Both the position numbers and the translations under genes were made by a program. A stretch of DNA of 64,000 nt from Mucilaginibacter rigui (lineage in GTDB: Bacteria > Bacteroidota > Bacteroidia > Sphingobacteriales > Sphingobacteriaceae), in assembly GCF_014773275.1 (NCBI RefSeq), contig NZ_JACWMW010000006.1, positions 1 through 64,000 on the forward strand, read 5' to 3'. Below the pieces are notes generated by a model that did not search any database, had not been told where the DNA came from, and was given only the letters and a program-made list of their open reading frames with translations. Positions within the stretch are counted from its first letter, which is position 1; the number at the start of each line of letters is the position of its first letter. Below, one piece after another: positions 22,345 to 30,280 of this stretch.

Positions 22345-23352
22345 ATGAAAGTCGCAGTAGTAGGTGCCACCGGGCTGGTAGGCACTAAAATGTTGCAGGT
22401 TCTTGCAGAACGCAACTTCCCCGTTACAGAATTAATTCCCGTAGCTTCCGCTAAAAGTATTGGTAAAGAAATTACTTTTAAGGGTAAGCAGTTTAAGGTG
22501 GTTTCTGTTGAGGATGCGATAAAGATGAAGCCCGATGTAGCTATTTTTAGCGCGGGCGGCAGCACTTCATTAGAGCAGGCACCGCTTTTTGCAGCAGCCG
22601 GCATTACCGTTATTGATAACTCATCGGCCTGGCGTATGGACCCCACCAAAAAACTGGTTGTGCCCGAAGTAAACGCTGATGTTTTAACAGCTGATGACAA
22701 GATCATCGCTAACCCAAACTGCTCAACTATACAAATGGTAGTGGCCTTAAAGCCGCTGCACGATAAATATAAAATTAAACGCGTTGTGGTATCAACCTAC
22801 CAGTCGGTAACCGGTACCGGCGTTAAAGCGGTTGAACAACTTTTCAATGAGCGTAAAGGTATCGATGGGCCTATGGTTTATCCTTACACTATCGACCTGA
22901 ACGTGATACCCCAAATTGATGTATTTACCGAGAACGGTTATACCAAAGAGGAAATGAAAATGATATTGGAGACCAAAAAGATAATGGGCGACGATAGCAT
23001 CAAAGTTACTGCAACTACCGTGCGCATCCCGGTTATGGGTGGGCACTCAGAATCTGTAAACATCGAATTTTTGCACGATTTTGACCTGAGCGAAGTACGC
23101 CAGCTATTAGCCAACTCGCCGGGTATTGTGGTTGTGGATGATACCGCAAACCTTAAATACCCAATGCCGCTTGACGCGCACGACAAGGATGAAGTTTTTG
23201 TAGGCCGCCTTCGCCGGGACGAAACACAGGACAACACCCTTAACTGCTGGATAGTATCTGACAACCTGCGTAAAGGCGCCGCTACCAACGCGGTACAAAT
23301 TGCGGAGTATTTAGCTGCTAAAAACCTGATTGGGCAGGCTGTAGAGGCGTAG
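22345..23352 (+). CDS. asd: Aspartate-semialdehyde dehydrogenase
   Basis: It reduces aspartyl phosphate to the semialdehyde, the branch point to lysine/diaminopimelate, threonine and methionine. The 335 residues show the NADP motif GATGLVGTKML (about 7-17), catalytic Cys in NPNCSTIQMVVALKPLHD (about 128-145), the TYQSVTGTG segment, and the active-site His in RIPVMGGHSESV. Length is typical. A near-consensus -7 box (CATATTTG, 22303-22310) precedes it and a hairpin with a T-run follows it. It is divergent from the tdh-like gene. Confidence 0.96.
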   Translation: MKVAVVGATGLVGTKMLQVLAERNFPVTELIPVASAKSIGKEITFKGKQFKVVSVEDAIKMKPDVAIFSAGGSTSLEQAPLFAAAGITVIDNSSAWRMDPTKKLVVPEVNADVLTADDKIIANPNCSTIQMVVALKPLHDKYKIKRVVVSTYQSVTGTGVKAVEQLFNERKGIDGPMVYPYTIDLNVIPQIDVFTENGYTKEEMKMILETKKIMGDDSIKVTATTVRIPVMGGHSESVNIEFLHDFDLSEVRQLLANSPGIVVVDDTANLKYPMPLDAHDKDEVFVGRLRRDETQDNTLNCWIVSDNLRKGAATNAVQIAEYLAAKNLIGQAVEA

Positions 23353-23380
23353 TTAGAGATTTGTTTTTCACCACATATTT

Positions 23381-23416
23381 AATAGGGATGATCTGATGAT
23401 TATCCCTATTTTTATT
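23381..23416 (+). terminator. asd terminator
   Basis: Perfect 9-bp arms aatagggat (23381-23389) and atccctatt (23402-23410) enclose a 12-base loop, followed by tttattt on the plus strand. It ends just before the next gene's ATG at 23420. Confidence 0.7.
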
Positions 23417-23419
23417 TCA

Positions 23420-24205
23420 ATGAAAACTCTTAAAATATCATTGTTCGTTGCCTGTTGCTTTATTTCGGCAACTTCATTTGCGCAAAGCGCAAAAGCTATT
23501 GAGGCCGATCTGTTAAGATCGTTCAAAAAATTGGAGTATTGGGATGATAAGCAGCGCAAAGGGGTTGATGGGGCAAGCGATTCGCTGGAAACAGCAAACG
23601 ATGTGTTCGATTCTAAAATAAAGGGCTATGCTATAAAATATCCATCAACTATTGCCGAGCCATTCACTTCGTTAAAGAAAGCCCACCTGGATATTTTCAC
23701 CTCTGATGATGGTTTGTTCAGGATCTACTCATGGGAAACCTGGATGGGTGGCACCATGCGCGATTTTTCTAACCTGATGCAATATAAAAACGGGCAGGTA
23801 ACCAAAGCTACTTTGTTAACCAGCAATCAGGACAACTATATTCCATTCTACTCTAATTTATACACGTTTAAAACGGGTGGCAAAACTTATTACCTGGGTA
23901 TATATAATACCATTTACTCTACCAAAGATGTGGGAACGGGCATCAGGATATTTTCTATCGAGAATGGGAACTTAAACAGCGATACAAAGATTATTAAAAC
24001 CCAGTCGGGCTTAAAAAGTAAGATCTACTATAGCTATGATTTTTTCTCGGTGGTTGATATAGCATTTGAACTAAGGCCTACCATTACTTTTGACGCTGCA
24101 ACCAAAACAATAAAAATACCGCTTATAGGTAGCGAAGGTAAGGTAACCACGAAATTCATTACCTATAAATTTAACGGGCAGTATTTTGAGAAGATGAAAA
24201 GTTAG
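23420..24205 (+). CDS. Secreted protein of unknown function (261 aa)
   Basis: The signal peptide is MKTLKISLFVACCFISATSFAQ. The mature part starts with a helical, charged region (SAKAIEADLLRSFKKLEYWDDKQRKG) and continues with beta-rich segments such as GLFRIYSWETWMGGTMRDFSN, YLGIYNTIYSTKDVGTG and a C-terminal FITYKFNGQYFEKMKS. No enzyme motif or known repeat is recognised. Its ATG directly follows the asd terminator hairpin, so it probably has its own promoter within or after that hairpin. The earlier in-frame ATG at 23396 lies inside the hairpin loop and is not used. Confidence 0.72.
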   Translation: MKTLKISLFVACCFISATSFAQSAKAIEADLLRSFKKLEYWDDKQRKGVDGASDSLETANDVFDSKIKGYAIKYPSTIAEPFTSLKKAHLDIFTSDDGLFRIYSWETWMGGTMRDFSNLMQYKNGQVTKATLLTSNQDNYIPFYSNLYTFKTGGKTYYLGIYNTIYSTKDVGTGIRIFSIENGNLNSDTKIIKTQSGLKSKIYYSYDFFSVVDIAFELRPTITFDAATKTIKIPLIGSEGKVTTKFITYKFNGQYFEKMKS

Positions 24206-24291
24206 CCAAATCTTAAATTTCTTAAAACTATAAAAAATATCATCTGTAGTTAATATACATCTAAATGTATAATCTATAAAAAACTACAGTT

Positions 24292-24840
24292 ATGGCTGAT
24301 TTAAGTAATAAAAAAGTAGCAATACTTACCGAAGAAGGATTTGAGCAGGTTGAATTAACCAGCCCTAAGGAAGCACTGGAAGCCGCGGGTGCAACCGTGC
24401 ACATTGTATCACCAAAAAGTGGCAAAATAAAAGCCTGGGATAAAGACAAATGGGGCATTGAGGTTGATGTAGACAAAAACCTGAGTGATGTTAGTCCGGA
24501 TGATTATGACGCGCTGGTATTGCCCGGCGGCGTACTAAACCCCGATAAGCTGCGCCAAAATAAAGATGCCGTTGCTTTTGCTTCAGCATTTTTAGACGAA
24601 GGCAAACCATTAGCAGCAATTTGCCACGGCCCGCAGTTGCTGATAGAAACCAACATGCTGAAAGGCCGCAGGCTTACCTCTTACCCATCCCTGCAAACCG
24701 ACCTGAAGAACGCCGGCGCTGATTGGGTTGACGAAGAAGTAGTAACAGATAATGGTTTAGTGACCAGTCGCCGCCCTGCCGACCTGGAGGCCTTCAATAA
24801 AAAGACTATTGAGGAAATCGCTGAGGGGGTGCATGTGTAA
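24292..24840 (+). CDS. DJ-1/PfpI family protein (YhbO-like)
   Basis: The 182-residue protein of the class I glutamine-amidotransferase-like superfamily has VAILTEEGFEQVEL at the N-terminus, a conserved Glu in this EEGFE segment, the nucleophile elbow AICHGPQLLIE (Cys near residue 115) and SYPSLQTDLKNAGADWVDEEV. These are the features of PfpI/YhbO proteins, implicated in stress protection and deglycation; the activity of this member is unproven. It is monocistronic, with an element-B repeat starting 20 bp after its stop. Confidence 0.9.
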   Translation: MADLSNKKVAILTEEGFEQVELTSPKEALEAAGATVHIVSPKSGKIKAWDKDKWGIEVDVDKNLSDVSPDDYDALVLPGGVLNPDKLRQNKDAVAFASAFLDEGKPLAAICHGPQLLIETNMLKGRRLTSYPSLQTDLKNAGADWVDEEVVTDNGLVTSRRPADLEAFNKKTIEEIAEGVHV

Positions 24841-24859
24841 GCCTTAACATTTAAAAACT

Positions 24860-25000
24860 ATGTCATTGCGAGAAGCGTAGCGACGTGGCAACCTCACAGT
24901 ACAAGCGGAAATGCTGAGATTATTAATAAATTTAATTTTACTTCAAGGCATTAATGAGCTCCCCACGGTTGGTTGTCCACGCTATCGCTCGCAATGACAT
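24860..25000. mobile_element. 141-bp MITE-like element with inverted ends (element B)
   Basis: The left end reads atgtcattgcgagaagcgta and continues gcgacgtggcaacc; the right end, reverse-complemented, reads atgtcattgcgagcgatagc and continues gtggacaacc. Inside, 24911-24963 is an exact inverted copy of 15685-15737 of element A. It has no coding capacity. It inserts between the PfpI-like gene and the crtD-like gene and ends 31 bp before the latter's -7-like box. Confidence 0.65.
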
Positions 25001-25030
25001 TTTTTTTACCATCACTGCGAGGGTTCTTCT

Positions 25031-25038
25031 TATCTTTA
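25031..25038 (+). promoter_or_regulatory. Candidate -7 box of the crtD-like gene
   Basis: TATCTTTA matches seven of eight positions of TAnnTTTG. The ATG follows after only five bases. The expected -33 position falls near 25006-25010, directly at the outer edge of element B, so the insertion may have supplied or altered that half of the promoter. Confidence 0.4.
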
Positions 25039-25043
25039 CCCCC

Positions 25044-26516
25044 ATGCCTCAACAAAAAGCTGTAATTATTGGTGCCGGTATAGCGGGCATAGCTACGGCT
25101 ATCCGTTTGGCGGTTAAGGGTTATGCGGTTAATGTTTATGAGGCAAATGGTTACCCGGGTGGCAAACTCTCGGAATTTGAACAAAGTGGATACCGCTTTG
25201 ATGCCGGGCCAAGCCTGTTCACTATGCCGCAATATGTTGATGAACTTTTTGCGTTGGCCGGTAAAAACCCTGCCAACTACTTTACCTACCAAAAGCTGGA
25301 TGTTGTTTGCAAATACTTTTACGAGGATGGCACACGCCTAAGCGCTTATGCCGACACCAAACAGTTCGCTGAAGAGATAGAAACACAAACCGGCGAACCT
25401 GCCACAGCCGTTATAAAACATCTGGCCAATAGCCGGGATATTTACAGCATTACCAATCATGTTTTTTTAGAGCGATCGCTGCACAGGCTGAAAACTTATT
25501 TGCGGTGGGATACTATCAGATCGATATTCCGTTTCCCGCAGATTGATCCGTTCCGCACAATGCACAAGGCTAATGCATCAGGATTTAAAGATAAGCGTGT
25601 AGTACAGTTTTTTGACCGCTATGCTACCTATAATGGTTCCAACCCATACCAGGCGCCTGCCACTCTAAATGTGATACCACACCTAGAGCATCATTTCGGC
25701 GCGTATTTCCCTGATGGGGGTATGTACAGCATCACCAAAAGCCTGGTAAAACTGGCAGAGGAGTTGGGCGTAAAGTTTTATTACAATTATAAGGTGGATG
25801 AAATTGTTGTGATTAACGGTAAAGCTAAAGGCATCCGTGCAAAAGGCGAAAATGTATTGGCTGATGTGGTAGTATCAAACATGGATATATGGTTTACTTA
25901 CAACCGCTTGTTGAGTAAACACCCGCAACTGCACCCGAAGAAAACCCTAAACCAGGAGCGCAGCAGTTCGGCATTGATATTTTACTGGGGGATAAAAAAG
26001 CAATTCCCTTTGCTTGATCTCCATAACATATTTTTTAGTGCTGATTACAAGGCCGAGTTTAAGCACATCTGGCAACAACAGGATATTTACCACGACCCTA
26101 CTGTCTATCTCAATATAAGCTCGAAATTAAAACCGGATGATGCACCGGATGGTTGTGAGAATTGGTTTGTAATGATCAATGTACCCGCCAATAACGGGCA
26201 GGATTGGGAGAGGCTGATAACCGATGCAAGGACTAATATCATCGCCAAGCTATCCCGTTTGTTAGGAGAAGATCTGCCCCCCCTAATTGTTAACGAAAGC
26301 ATCCTCGACCCGCGCAGTATAGAGAGCAGGACATCATCATACAAGGGGTCAATATATGGCACCAGCTCCAACAACCAGTTCGCGGCGTTCTTGAGGCATG
26401 CTAACCAATCGTCAAAAGTTGAAGGCTTATATTTTTGCGGGGGAAGCGTGCATCCCGGTGGTGGGATACCGCTTTGTTTGCTATCGGCTAAGATAGTGAG
26501 CGGTGTAATAAATTAA
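25044..26516 (+). CDS. crtD: Carotenoid desaturase, CrtD-like (1-hydroxycarotenoid 3,4-desaturase)
   Basis: This FAD-dependent desaturase of the CrtI family has 490 residues. It shows the dinucleotide-binding VIIGAGIAGIATAIRLA (about 7-23), GGKLSEFEQSGYRFDAGPSLFTMP (about 41-64), FDRYATYNGSNPYQAPATLN (about 192-211) and a C-terminal GGSVHPGGGIPLCLLSAK. The FDAGPS and ATYNGSNP forms are closer to CrtD than to phytoene desaturase as I remember them, and cruF and crtW-like genes nearby fit that, but CrtI cannot be excluded. The ATG at 25044 is used; longer frames run into element B. Confidence 0.85.
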   Translation: MPQQKAVIIGAGIAGIATAIRLAVKGYAVNVYEANGYPGGKLSEFEQSGYRFDAGPSLFTMPQYVDELFALAGKNPANYFTYQKLDVVCKYFYEDGTRLSAYADTKQFAEEIETQTGEPATAVIKHLANSRDIYSITNHVFLERSLHRLKTYLRWDTIRSIFRFPQIDPFRTMHKANASGFKDKRVVQFFDRYATYNGSNPYQAPATLNVIPHLEHHFGAYFPDGGMYSITKSLVKLAEELGVKFYYNYKVDEIVVINGKAKGIRAKGENVLADVVVSNMDIWFTYNRLLSKHPQLHPKKTLNQERSSSALIFYWGIKKQFPLLDLHNIFFSADYKAEFKHIWQQQDIYHDPTVYLNISSKLKPDDAPDGCENWFVMINVPANNGQDWERLITDARTNIIAKLSRLLGEDLPPLIVNESILDPRSIESRTSSYKGSIYGTSSNNQFAAFLRHANQSSKVEGLYFCGGSVHPGGGIPLCLLSAKIVSGVIN

Positions 26517-26541
26517 CCATCACCCTCTTTTATAAAAACAG

Positions 26542-26770
26542 TTCATTTCGAGGGGAGCGCAGCGACGAGAAATCTTGTTCATTATGCAAGTTTACCCGCC
26601 GTTGTTGGTATTGTCACCAACAAGCCGCCATGCTTGTTTACTACCTAACTAAAGTTGTTGGTGACAATACCAACAACGGCGAAATAAAATCGGGGTGCGA
26701 AGCAATCTCCGGATATGGAAAGCTACCATGCATAGTTCTGAGATTGCTTCGTACCTCGCAATAACGTGCG
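26542..26770. repeat. Composite repeat between two convergent genes
   Basis: This fills the space between the crtD-like and hemH genes. From the left: a catttcgaggggagcgcagc-type arm (about 26546-26577), a perfect 27-bp inverted repeat (26597-26681), then a GCGAAGCAATCTC / GAGATTGCTTCGTAC pair (26697-26757) ending in the reverse complement of cgttattgcgagg (to about 26765). The outer pieces belong to the TCATTGCGAG palindrome family. No gene is present. Confidence 0.6.
26597..26681. repeat. Perfect 27-bp inverted repeat, 31-base loop
   Basis: The left arm 26597-26623 begins cgccgttgttggtattgtca; the right arm 26655-26681 is its exact reverse complement. As RNA it would make a 27-bp uninterrupted stem. 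No T-run follows on either strand, so it is not a standard intrinsic terminator; it more resembles a mobile palindrome. Confidence 0.75.
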
Positions 26771-26777
26771 GGGAAAG

Positions 26778-27797
26778 CTATCCCTCCAAAACCATTTTCT
26801 CCAGCGCTTCAATCCATTTTGGAGAATCGTTCAGGCTTTCCACCAACTGCACATGTTCGCCGCCCAGGGCTTTAAACTCGTCGCCATATTCGGTAGTTAC
26901 TTCATAAACAGTTTCCAGGCAATCGGCAACAAAGGCCGGGCAAAATACCAACAGGCGTTTTTTCCCTTCTTTGGCCAGTTGGGCAATTATCTCGCTTGTA
27001 TAAGGCTGCACCCATGGGTCGCTGCCCAGGCGCGATTGAAAACAAACGGTGAACTTCTCTTTCGGAAGGTTCATCTTATTGGCTATCAGTCGCGCGGTAT
27101 CATGCGATTGTGCCGAGTAGCACAATTTGTTGGTATCATTTAATGTGCTGCAGCAACCATCAACCTTCAGGCAATAGCTGTTGGTATGATCGCATTTTTT
27201 TAGCTGTCGCTGCGGTAACCCATGAAAGCTAAACAGGATATGATCGTAGCTATCGGGGTTATACTTCTGCGCGTTATCGGCAAAGGTCTCTATCATAAGT
27301 TCGTTATCATGAAACGAGTTAAGGAATGAGATAGTGGGGATAGTTTGCCAATCTTTTATCAGGTCCATCACCTTTTCCTGCACCGAACCGGTACTTGCCG
27401 ATGCATATTGCGGGAACAACGGGATCACCTGGATATCGCTTACCAAAGCATCTTTTAAACGCTGTAAGGCCGATTCGATAGATGGGCTTTGGTAACGCAT
27501 GGCCAGCTCAACCATATAGCCATCGCCAAGGCGCTGCTGTAAAGCTGCCTGCTGTAGTAAGCTGTAATGCAATAACGGCGAACCGGTTTCTTTATCCCAG
27601 ATGGCTTGGTAAAGCTTTGCAGATTTTGGTGCCCTAAAAGGCACTATAACCCCTTTTACCAAAACAGTACGCAAAGCGGCGTTAATGTCAATAACGCGCC
27701 CATCCATCAAAAACTCGTTTAAATACTTACGTACATCCGCTGTCGACGGACTATCCGGTGTACCTAAGTTTACCAGTAAAACTCCCTTTTTTGCCAT
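26778..27797 (-). CDS. hemH: Ferrochelatase
   Basis: It inserts Fe2+ into protoporphyrin IX to make heme. The 339 residues begin GVLLVNLGTPDSP, with catalytic His in LFSFHGLPQRQ (about 190-200), and the C-terminal CPAFVADCLETVYEV contains the conserved Glu. A Cys-rich insertion (CDHTNSYCLKVDGCC) after the His motif could bind a metal or an Fe-S cluster, as some bacterial enzymes do. A -7 box TACATTTG (27813-27820) with a TTG 17 bp upstream precedes it. It converges with the crtD-like gene. Confidence 0.95.
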   Translation of the reverse strand: MAKKGVLLVNLGTPDSPSTADVRKYLNEFLMDGRVIDINAALRTVLVKGVIVPFRAPKSAKLYQAIWDKETGSPLLHYSLLQQAALQQRLGDGYMVELAMRYQSPSIESALQRLKDALVSDIQVIPLFPQYASASTGSVQEKVMDLIKDWQTIPTISFLNSFHDNELMIETFADNAQKYNPDSYDHILFSFHGLPQRQLKKCDHTNSYCLKVDGCCSTLNDTNKLCYSAQSHDTARLIANKMNLPKEKFTVCFQSRLGSDPWVQPYTSEIIAQLAKEGKKRLLVFCPAFVADCLETVYEVTTEYGDEFKALGGEHVQLVESLNDSPKWIEALEKMVLEG

Positions 27798-27812
27798 AAT
27801 TTATAAGAGGTG

Positions 27813-27840
27813 CAAATGTAATAAAAAACACCCTAACCAA
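27813..27840 (-). promoter_or_regulatory. hemH promoter
   Basis: On the minus strand a TTG (27840-27838) is followed by 17 bp and TACATTTG (27820-27813), a perfect -7 match. The ATG follows 15 bases later at 27797. Confidence 0.6.
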
Positions 27841-27886
27841 TTGTGACGGCAGTCATTATTGCAAAATGATGATACCGTAGCTACGC

Positions 27887-28630
27887 TTATTCAGCCCGCC
27901 CTTCAGGGGGCTGTGGGGTTGCCCACAATTTCCACCAGGGTACCCACGGTGCATCATGGTGTTCGTAATGGTACCCAAAAAAGTAGCAGCTAAAAAATGC
28001 CAGGAAATGATTACGCTTTAAGCTTCGCGACTGGTGCTTGTTATCGTGTTCTCCTTTATGAGGCAAATATGTGCCGAAATAGAATAGCTGCAAAGTGCTC
28101 ATTAACGATGGCACCACCCAAAATAAGATCAAATTAGGCTGTGGCACCCATATCTTAAAGATGTTGAACAATGCGGCCATCACCACAATTTGCCAAATGG
28201 ACAAGTAATTACGGATGAACCTTGTATACCAGCTAAAAAAGCCTCCGTTGTGGTAATCCGGGTCGCCATCGGTATGTACATGGTTGTGGTGCTGGTGGTG
28301 TTTAGTATATAACTTAGGGTACCAGAACGATGCGTACAAGGCTGTACAAATAAAACCCACTGCGTTGTTTATATACTTATTGGGTGCAACGGTACCGTGC
28401 ATAGCATCATGCGCCGTAATGAACAGGCCGGTGTATAAATGCATCTGCAATAAAACAAACAGGTATAACAATGGATTTGTAAAATTAACCCGCCACTGCA
28501 TTAGCAATATAGTTGATGTAACCCAACTGCCAATAACCAGCAAGGCAATAAATAACCCGGTATATGATGGTGATCTTTGCAAAGTATCCTTTTTAATCCC
28601 GTCTGTATAGGGAGTATATATTATTAGCAA
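27887..28630 (-). CDS. crtW: CrtW-like carotenoid ketolase (membrane fatty-acid-desaturase superfamily)
   Basis: This is a diiron membrane oxygenase expected to add a keto group at C4 of a beta-ionone ring. It shows four hydrophobic helices and the His boxes HDAMHG, HHQHHNHVHTDGDPDYH and FGYHYEHHDAPWVPWW, plus FGTYLPHKGEHDN, a pattern characteristic of CrtW. No in-frame ATG precedes the first helix: translation must begin at a TTG, either 28630 (247 residues) or 28582 (LQRSPSYTG, preceded by aaggat). A desaturase or hydroxylase is the alternative, but the EHH-x4-PWW ending favours the ketolase. Confidence 0.8.
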   Translation of the reverse strand: MLIIYTPYTDGIKKDTLQRSPSYTGLFIALLVIGSWVTSTILLMQWRVNFTNPLLYLFVLLQMHLYTGLFITAHDAMHGTVAPNKYINNAVGFICTALYASFWYPKLYTKHHQHHNHVHTDGDPDYHNGGFFSWYTRFIRNYLSIWQIVVMAALFNIFKIWVPQPNLILFWVVPSLMSTLQLFYFGTYLPHKGEHDNKHQSRSLKRNHFLAFFSCYFFGYHYEHHDAPWVPWWKLWATPQPPEGRAE

Positions 28631-28650
28631 ATAGCATGCTGGCTTTATAA

Positions 28651-29154
28651 CTAATTAATGCGTTTGCCTGTTTTATCTATATAAAACCAATCGCTGCTCT
28701 CCCAGGCAAAATGCTCATCGCCTGCGGGTACCGTTTTACAATTAAAGCTTACTTTGGCCCGCCCTTTTTTAAACGGATACGCGCAGCCAAATTGCGGCTT
28801 TATAACCACCCGCCCGTTAGTATCAGCATAACCAAGCTTGTTATTTTTTATTATGCGGTAGTAGCCCTCAACTTCGTAGTCGGGCCCGTTATCAAATAAA
28901 TAAGGTTCAAATAATACGTTTTGGTGTTTATCTATTGCTATTAATCGGTTCTGCCGGTTTACAACAAATGCAACTTTTTTAAAAGTATCGGTATAGCATA
29001 TTTTATACTTGCCCAGGGGAATAACAGTATCGTGACGGACATCTATATAGCCTGACGCCCCACTTAACGTATCCTCTACCCGGTACAGGTAGTTGTTTGA
29101 TTGCCTTTTGCATGCACAAAACAGTACAAGCAAAGCTATCATTAACCTTTTCAT
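28651..29154 (-). CDS. WG-repeat-like lipoprotein
   Basis: The 167-residue predicted lipoprotein starts MKRLMIALLVLFCACKR (lipidated Cys15). The mature part contains WG-repeat-type units, short beta-hairpins of the form GYxDxxGxxVIxPxF: NNKLGYADTNGRVVIKPQFG is the clearest, then FKKGRAKVSF, and SDWFYIDKTGKRIN ends the protein. Such repeats usually form beta-solenoid or propeller-like surfaces; no function is assigned. It is one base from the ispH stop on the same strand, so it is very likely co-transcribed with ispH. Confidence 0.78.
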   Translation of the reverse strand: MKRLMIALLVLFCACKRQSNNYLYRVEDTLSGASGYIDVRHDTVIPLGKYKICYTDTFKKVAFVVNRQNRLIAIDKHQNVLFEPYLFDNGPDYEVEGYYRIIKNNKLGYADTNGRVVIKPQFGCAYPFKKGRAKVSFNCKTVPAGDEHFAWESSDWFYIDKTGKRIN

Positions 29155-29155
29155 A

Positions 29156-30007
29156 TCAATAGCTTTCCAGTTCGGCCTTTATTTGTTGCATCAGCCACAT
29201 GGGGGTTGATGTGGCGCCGGCTATGCCTATTTTATCGCCGGGGTTGAACATACTTTTATCCAGTTCGGATATAGATGATACAAAATAAGTGTTGGGGTTG
29301 TGCTTACGGCATACTTCGTAAAGAACTTTTCCGTTTGATGATTTTTTGCCCGATACAAAAATTATTTTGTTAAAATTCACAACAAAGGCAGGCAAGTCTT
29401 TATCGCGGTTGCTTACCTGGCGGCAAATAGTATCATTGGCCTTAACCTCATAACCGCGAGAGATCAACTCATCCTTTACATGGTAAAACTTATCCATGCT
29501 TTTAGTGGTTTGGCTGTACAGTGTAAAACGCGATGGCAGGTCGGCATCATCCAGTTCGGCAATATCCTGAAAAACAAGGGCATCGCCATTGGTTTGCCCT
29601 TGCAGGCCTACAACCTCAGCATGGCCATGCTTACCAAATATCAATATCTGTTCTTTATTATCGTACGAAGTTTTGATACGGTTTTGTAGTTTTAAAACCA
29701 CCGGGCACGATGCATCTATCAGTGTAATATTATTCTCTAAAGCTATTTTATACGTTTCGGGCGCTTCACCATGCGCACGGATCAGTACTTTCTCGTTACG
29801 CAGGTTCGCCAGTTCGGCATGTTCAATAATACGCAGGCCCTGCGCTTTAAGCCGTTCAACCTCTTCATCGTTGTGTACAATATCGCCAAGGCAATACAGG
29901 TAACCATCTTCGGCCAGTATCTCTTCGGCCATATCAATGGCATAAACCACCCCAAAGCAAAAGCCCGAATCCTGATCTATAGTAACTTGTAGCTGATAAT
30001 TACCCAT
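29156..30007 (-). CDS. ispH: 4-hydroxy-3-methylbut-2-enyl diphosphate reductase
   Basis: This is the last enzyme of the MEP isoprenoid pathway, giving IPP and DMAPP. The 283 residues carry the three Fe-S cluster cysteines (GFCFGV near 18, DASCPVV near 100, DTICRQVSNRD near 195), substrate-contact segments GDIVHN, IRAHGE and FGKHGHAEVVG, and SGKKSSNGKVLYEV. A perfect -7 box TATTTTTG lies at 30015-30022, only seven bases from the ATG. Its placement beside carotenoid genes is logical because it supplies their C5 precursors. Confidence 0.96.
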   Translation of the reverse strand: MGNYQLQVTIDQDSGFCFGVVYAIDMAEEILAEDGYLYCLGDIVHNDEEVERLKAQGLRIIEHAELANLRNEKVLIRAHGEAPETYKIALENNITLIDASCPVVLKLQNRIKTSYDNKEQILIFGKHGHAEVVGLQGQTNGDALVFQDIAELDDADLPSRFTLYSQTTKSMDKFYHVKDELISRGYEVKANDTICRQVSNRDKDLPAFVVNFNKIIFVSGKKSSNGKVLYEVCRKHNPNTYFVSSISELDKSMFNPGDKIGIAGATSTPMWLMQQIKAELESY

Positions 30008-30014
30008 TGTGGTA

Positions 30015-30022
30015 CAAAAATA
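30015..30022 (-). promoter_or_regulatory. -7 box for ispH
   Basis: TATTTTTG on the minus strand is a perfect TAnnTTTG match, seven bases before the ATG at 30007, implying a very short leader. No TTTG is seen at the expected distance. Confidence 0.5.
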
Positions 30023-30131
30023 CTAAATTCTAAACGCTAAATTCTAAAATTAGATATAAGGCGTGTGTAAAGTTTATATGATCGTTTAAGTTGTTGAAAT
30101 GTTTTATCTGTTATGAAGGTTTGATATACTA

Positions 30132-30213
30132 AGGGCGCTGCCTGCGGCCCGGGCTTTTCGCTCATACTGCTACAGGCCTTAGGCACAAGGCCGGTATCCG
30201 CTTCAGTTCAGCA
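30132..30213 (-). repeat. Dispersed repeat (GCGGATACCGG type)
   Basis: On the minus strand it reads gaagcggataccggccttgt, then agtatgagcgaaaagcccgg ending in gccgcaggcagcgccc. It shares agcggataccgg with the fragment at 839-895. It fills most of the gene-free gap between ispH and cruF. Confidence 0.45.
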
Positions 30214-30249
30214 TTAGGCCTATTAACATGGTTAATAGCTATTCTAAAG

Positions 30250-30280
30250 AGATTGCTTCGTACCTCGCAATAACGAGTAA
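30250..30280 (-). repeat. TCATTGCGAG-family repeat, single half-copy
   Basis: On the minus strand it reads cgttattgcgaggtacgaag and continues caatctc. It ends at the stop codon of cruF and belongs to the dispersed palindrome family. Confidence 0.55.

Noticed and set aside
24954..25043. N-terminal extension of the crtD-like protein
   Set aside because: The extra residues come from element B and the promoter region and lack similarity to the family; the ATG at 25044 begins the FAD-binding motif.
26597..26681. Intrinsic terminator for crtD-like or hemH genes
   Set aside because: The stem is long, but the loop is 31 bases and no T-run follows on either strand, so it is described as an inverted repeat.
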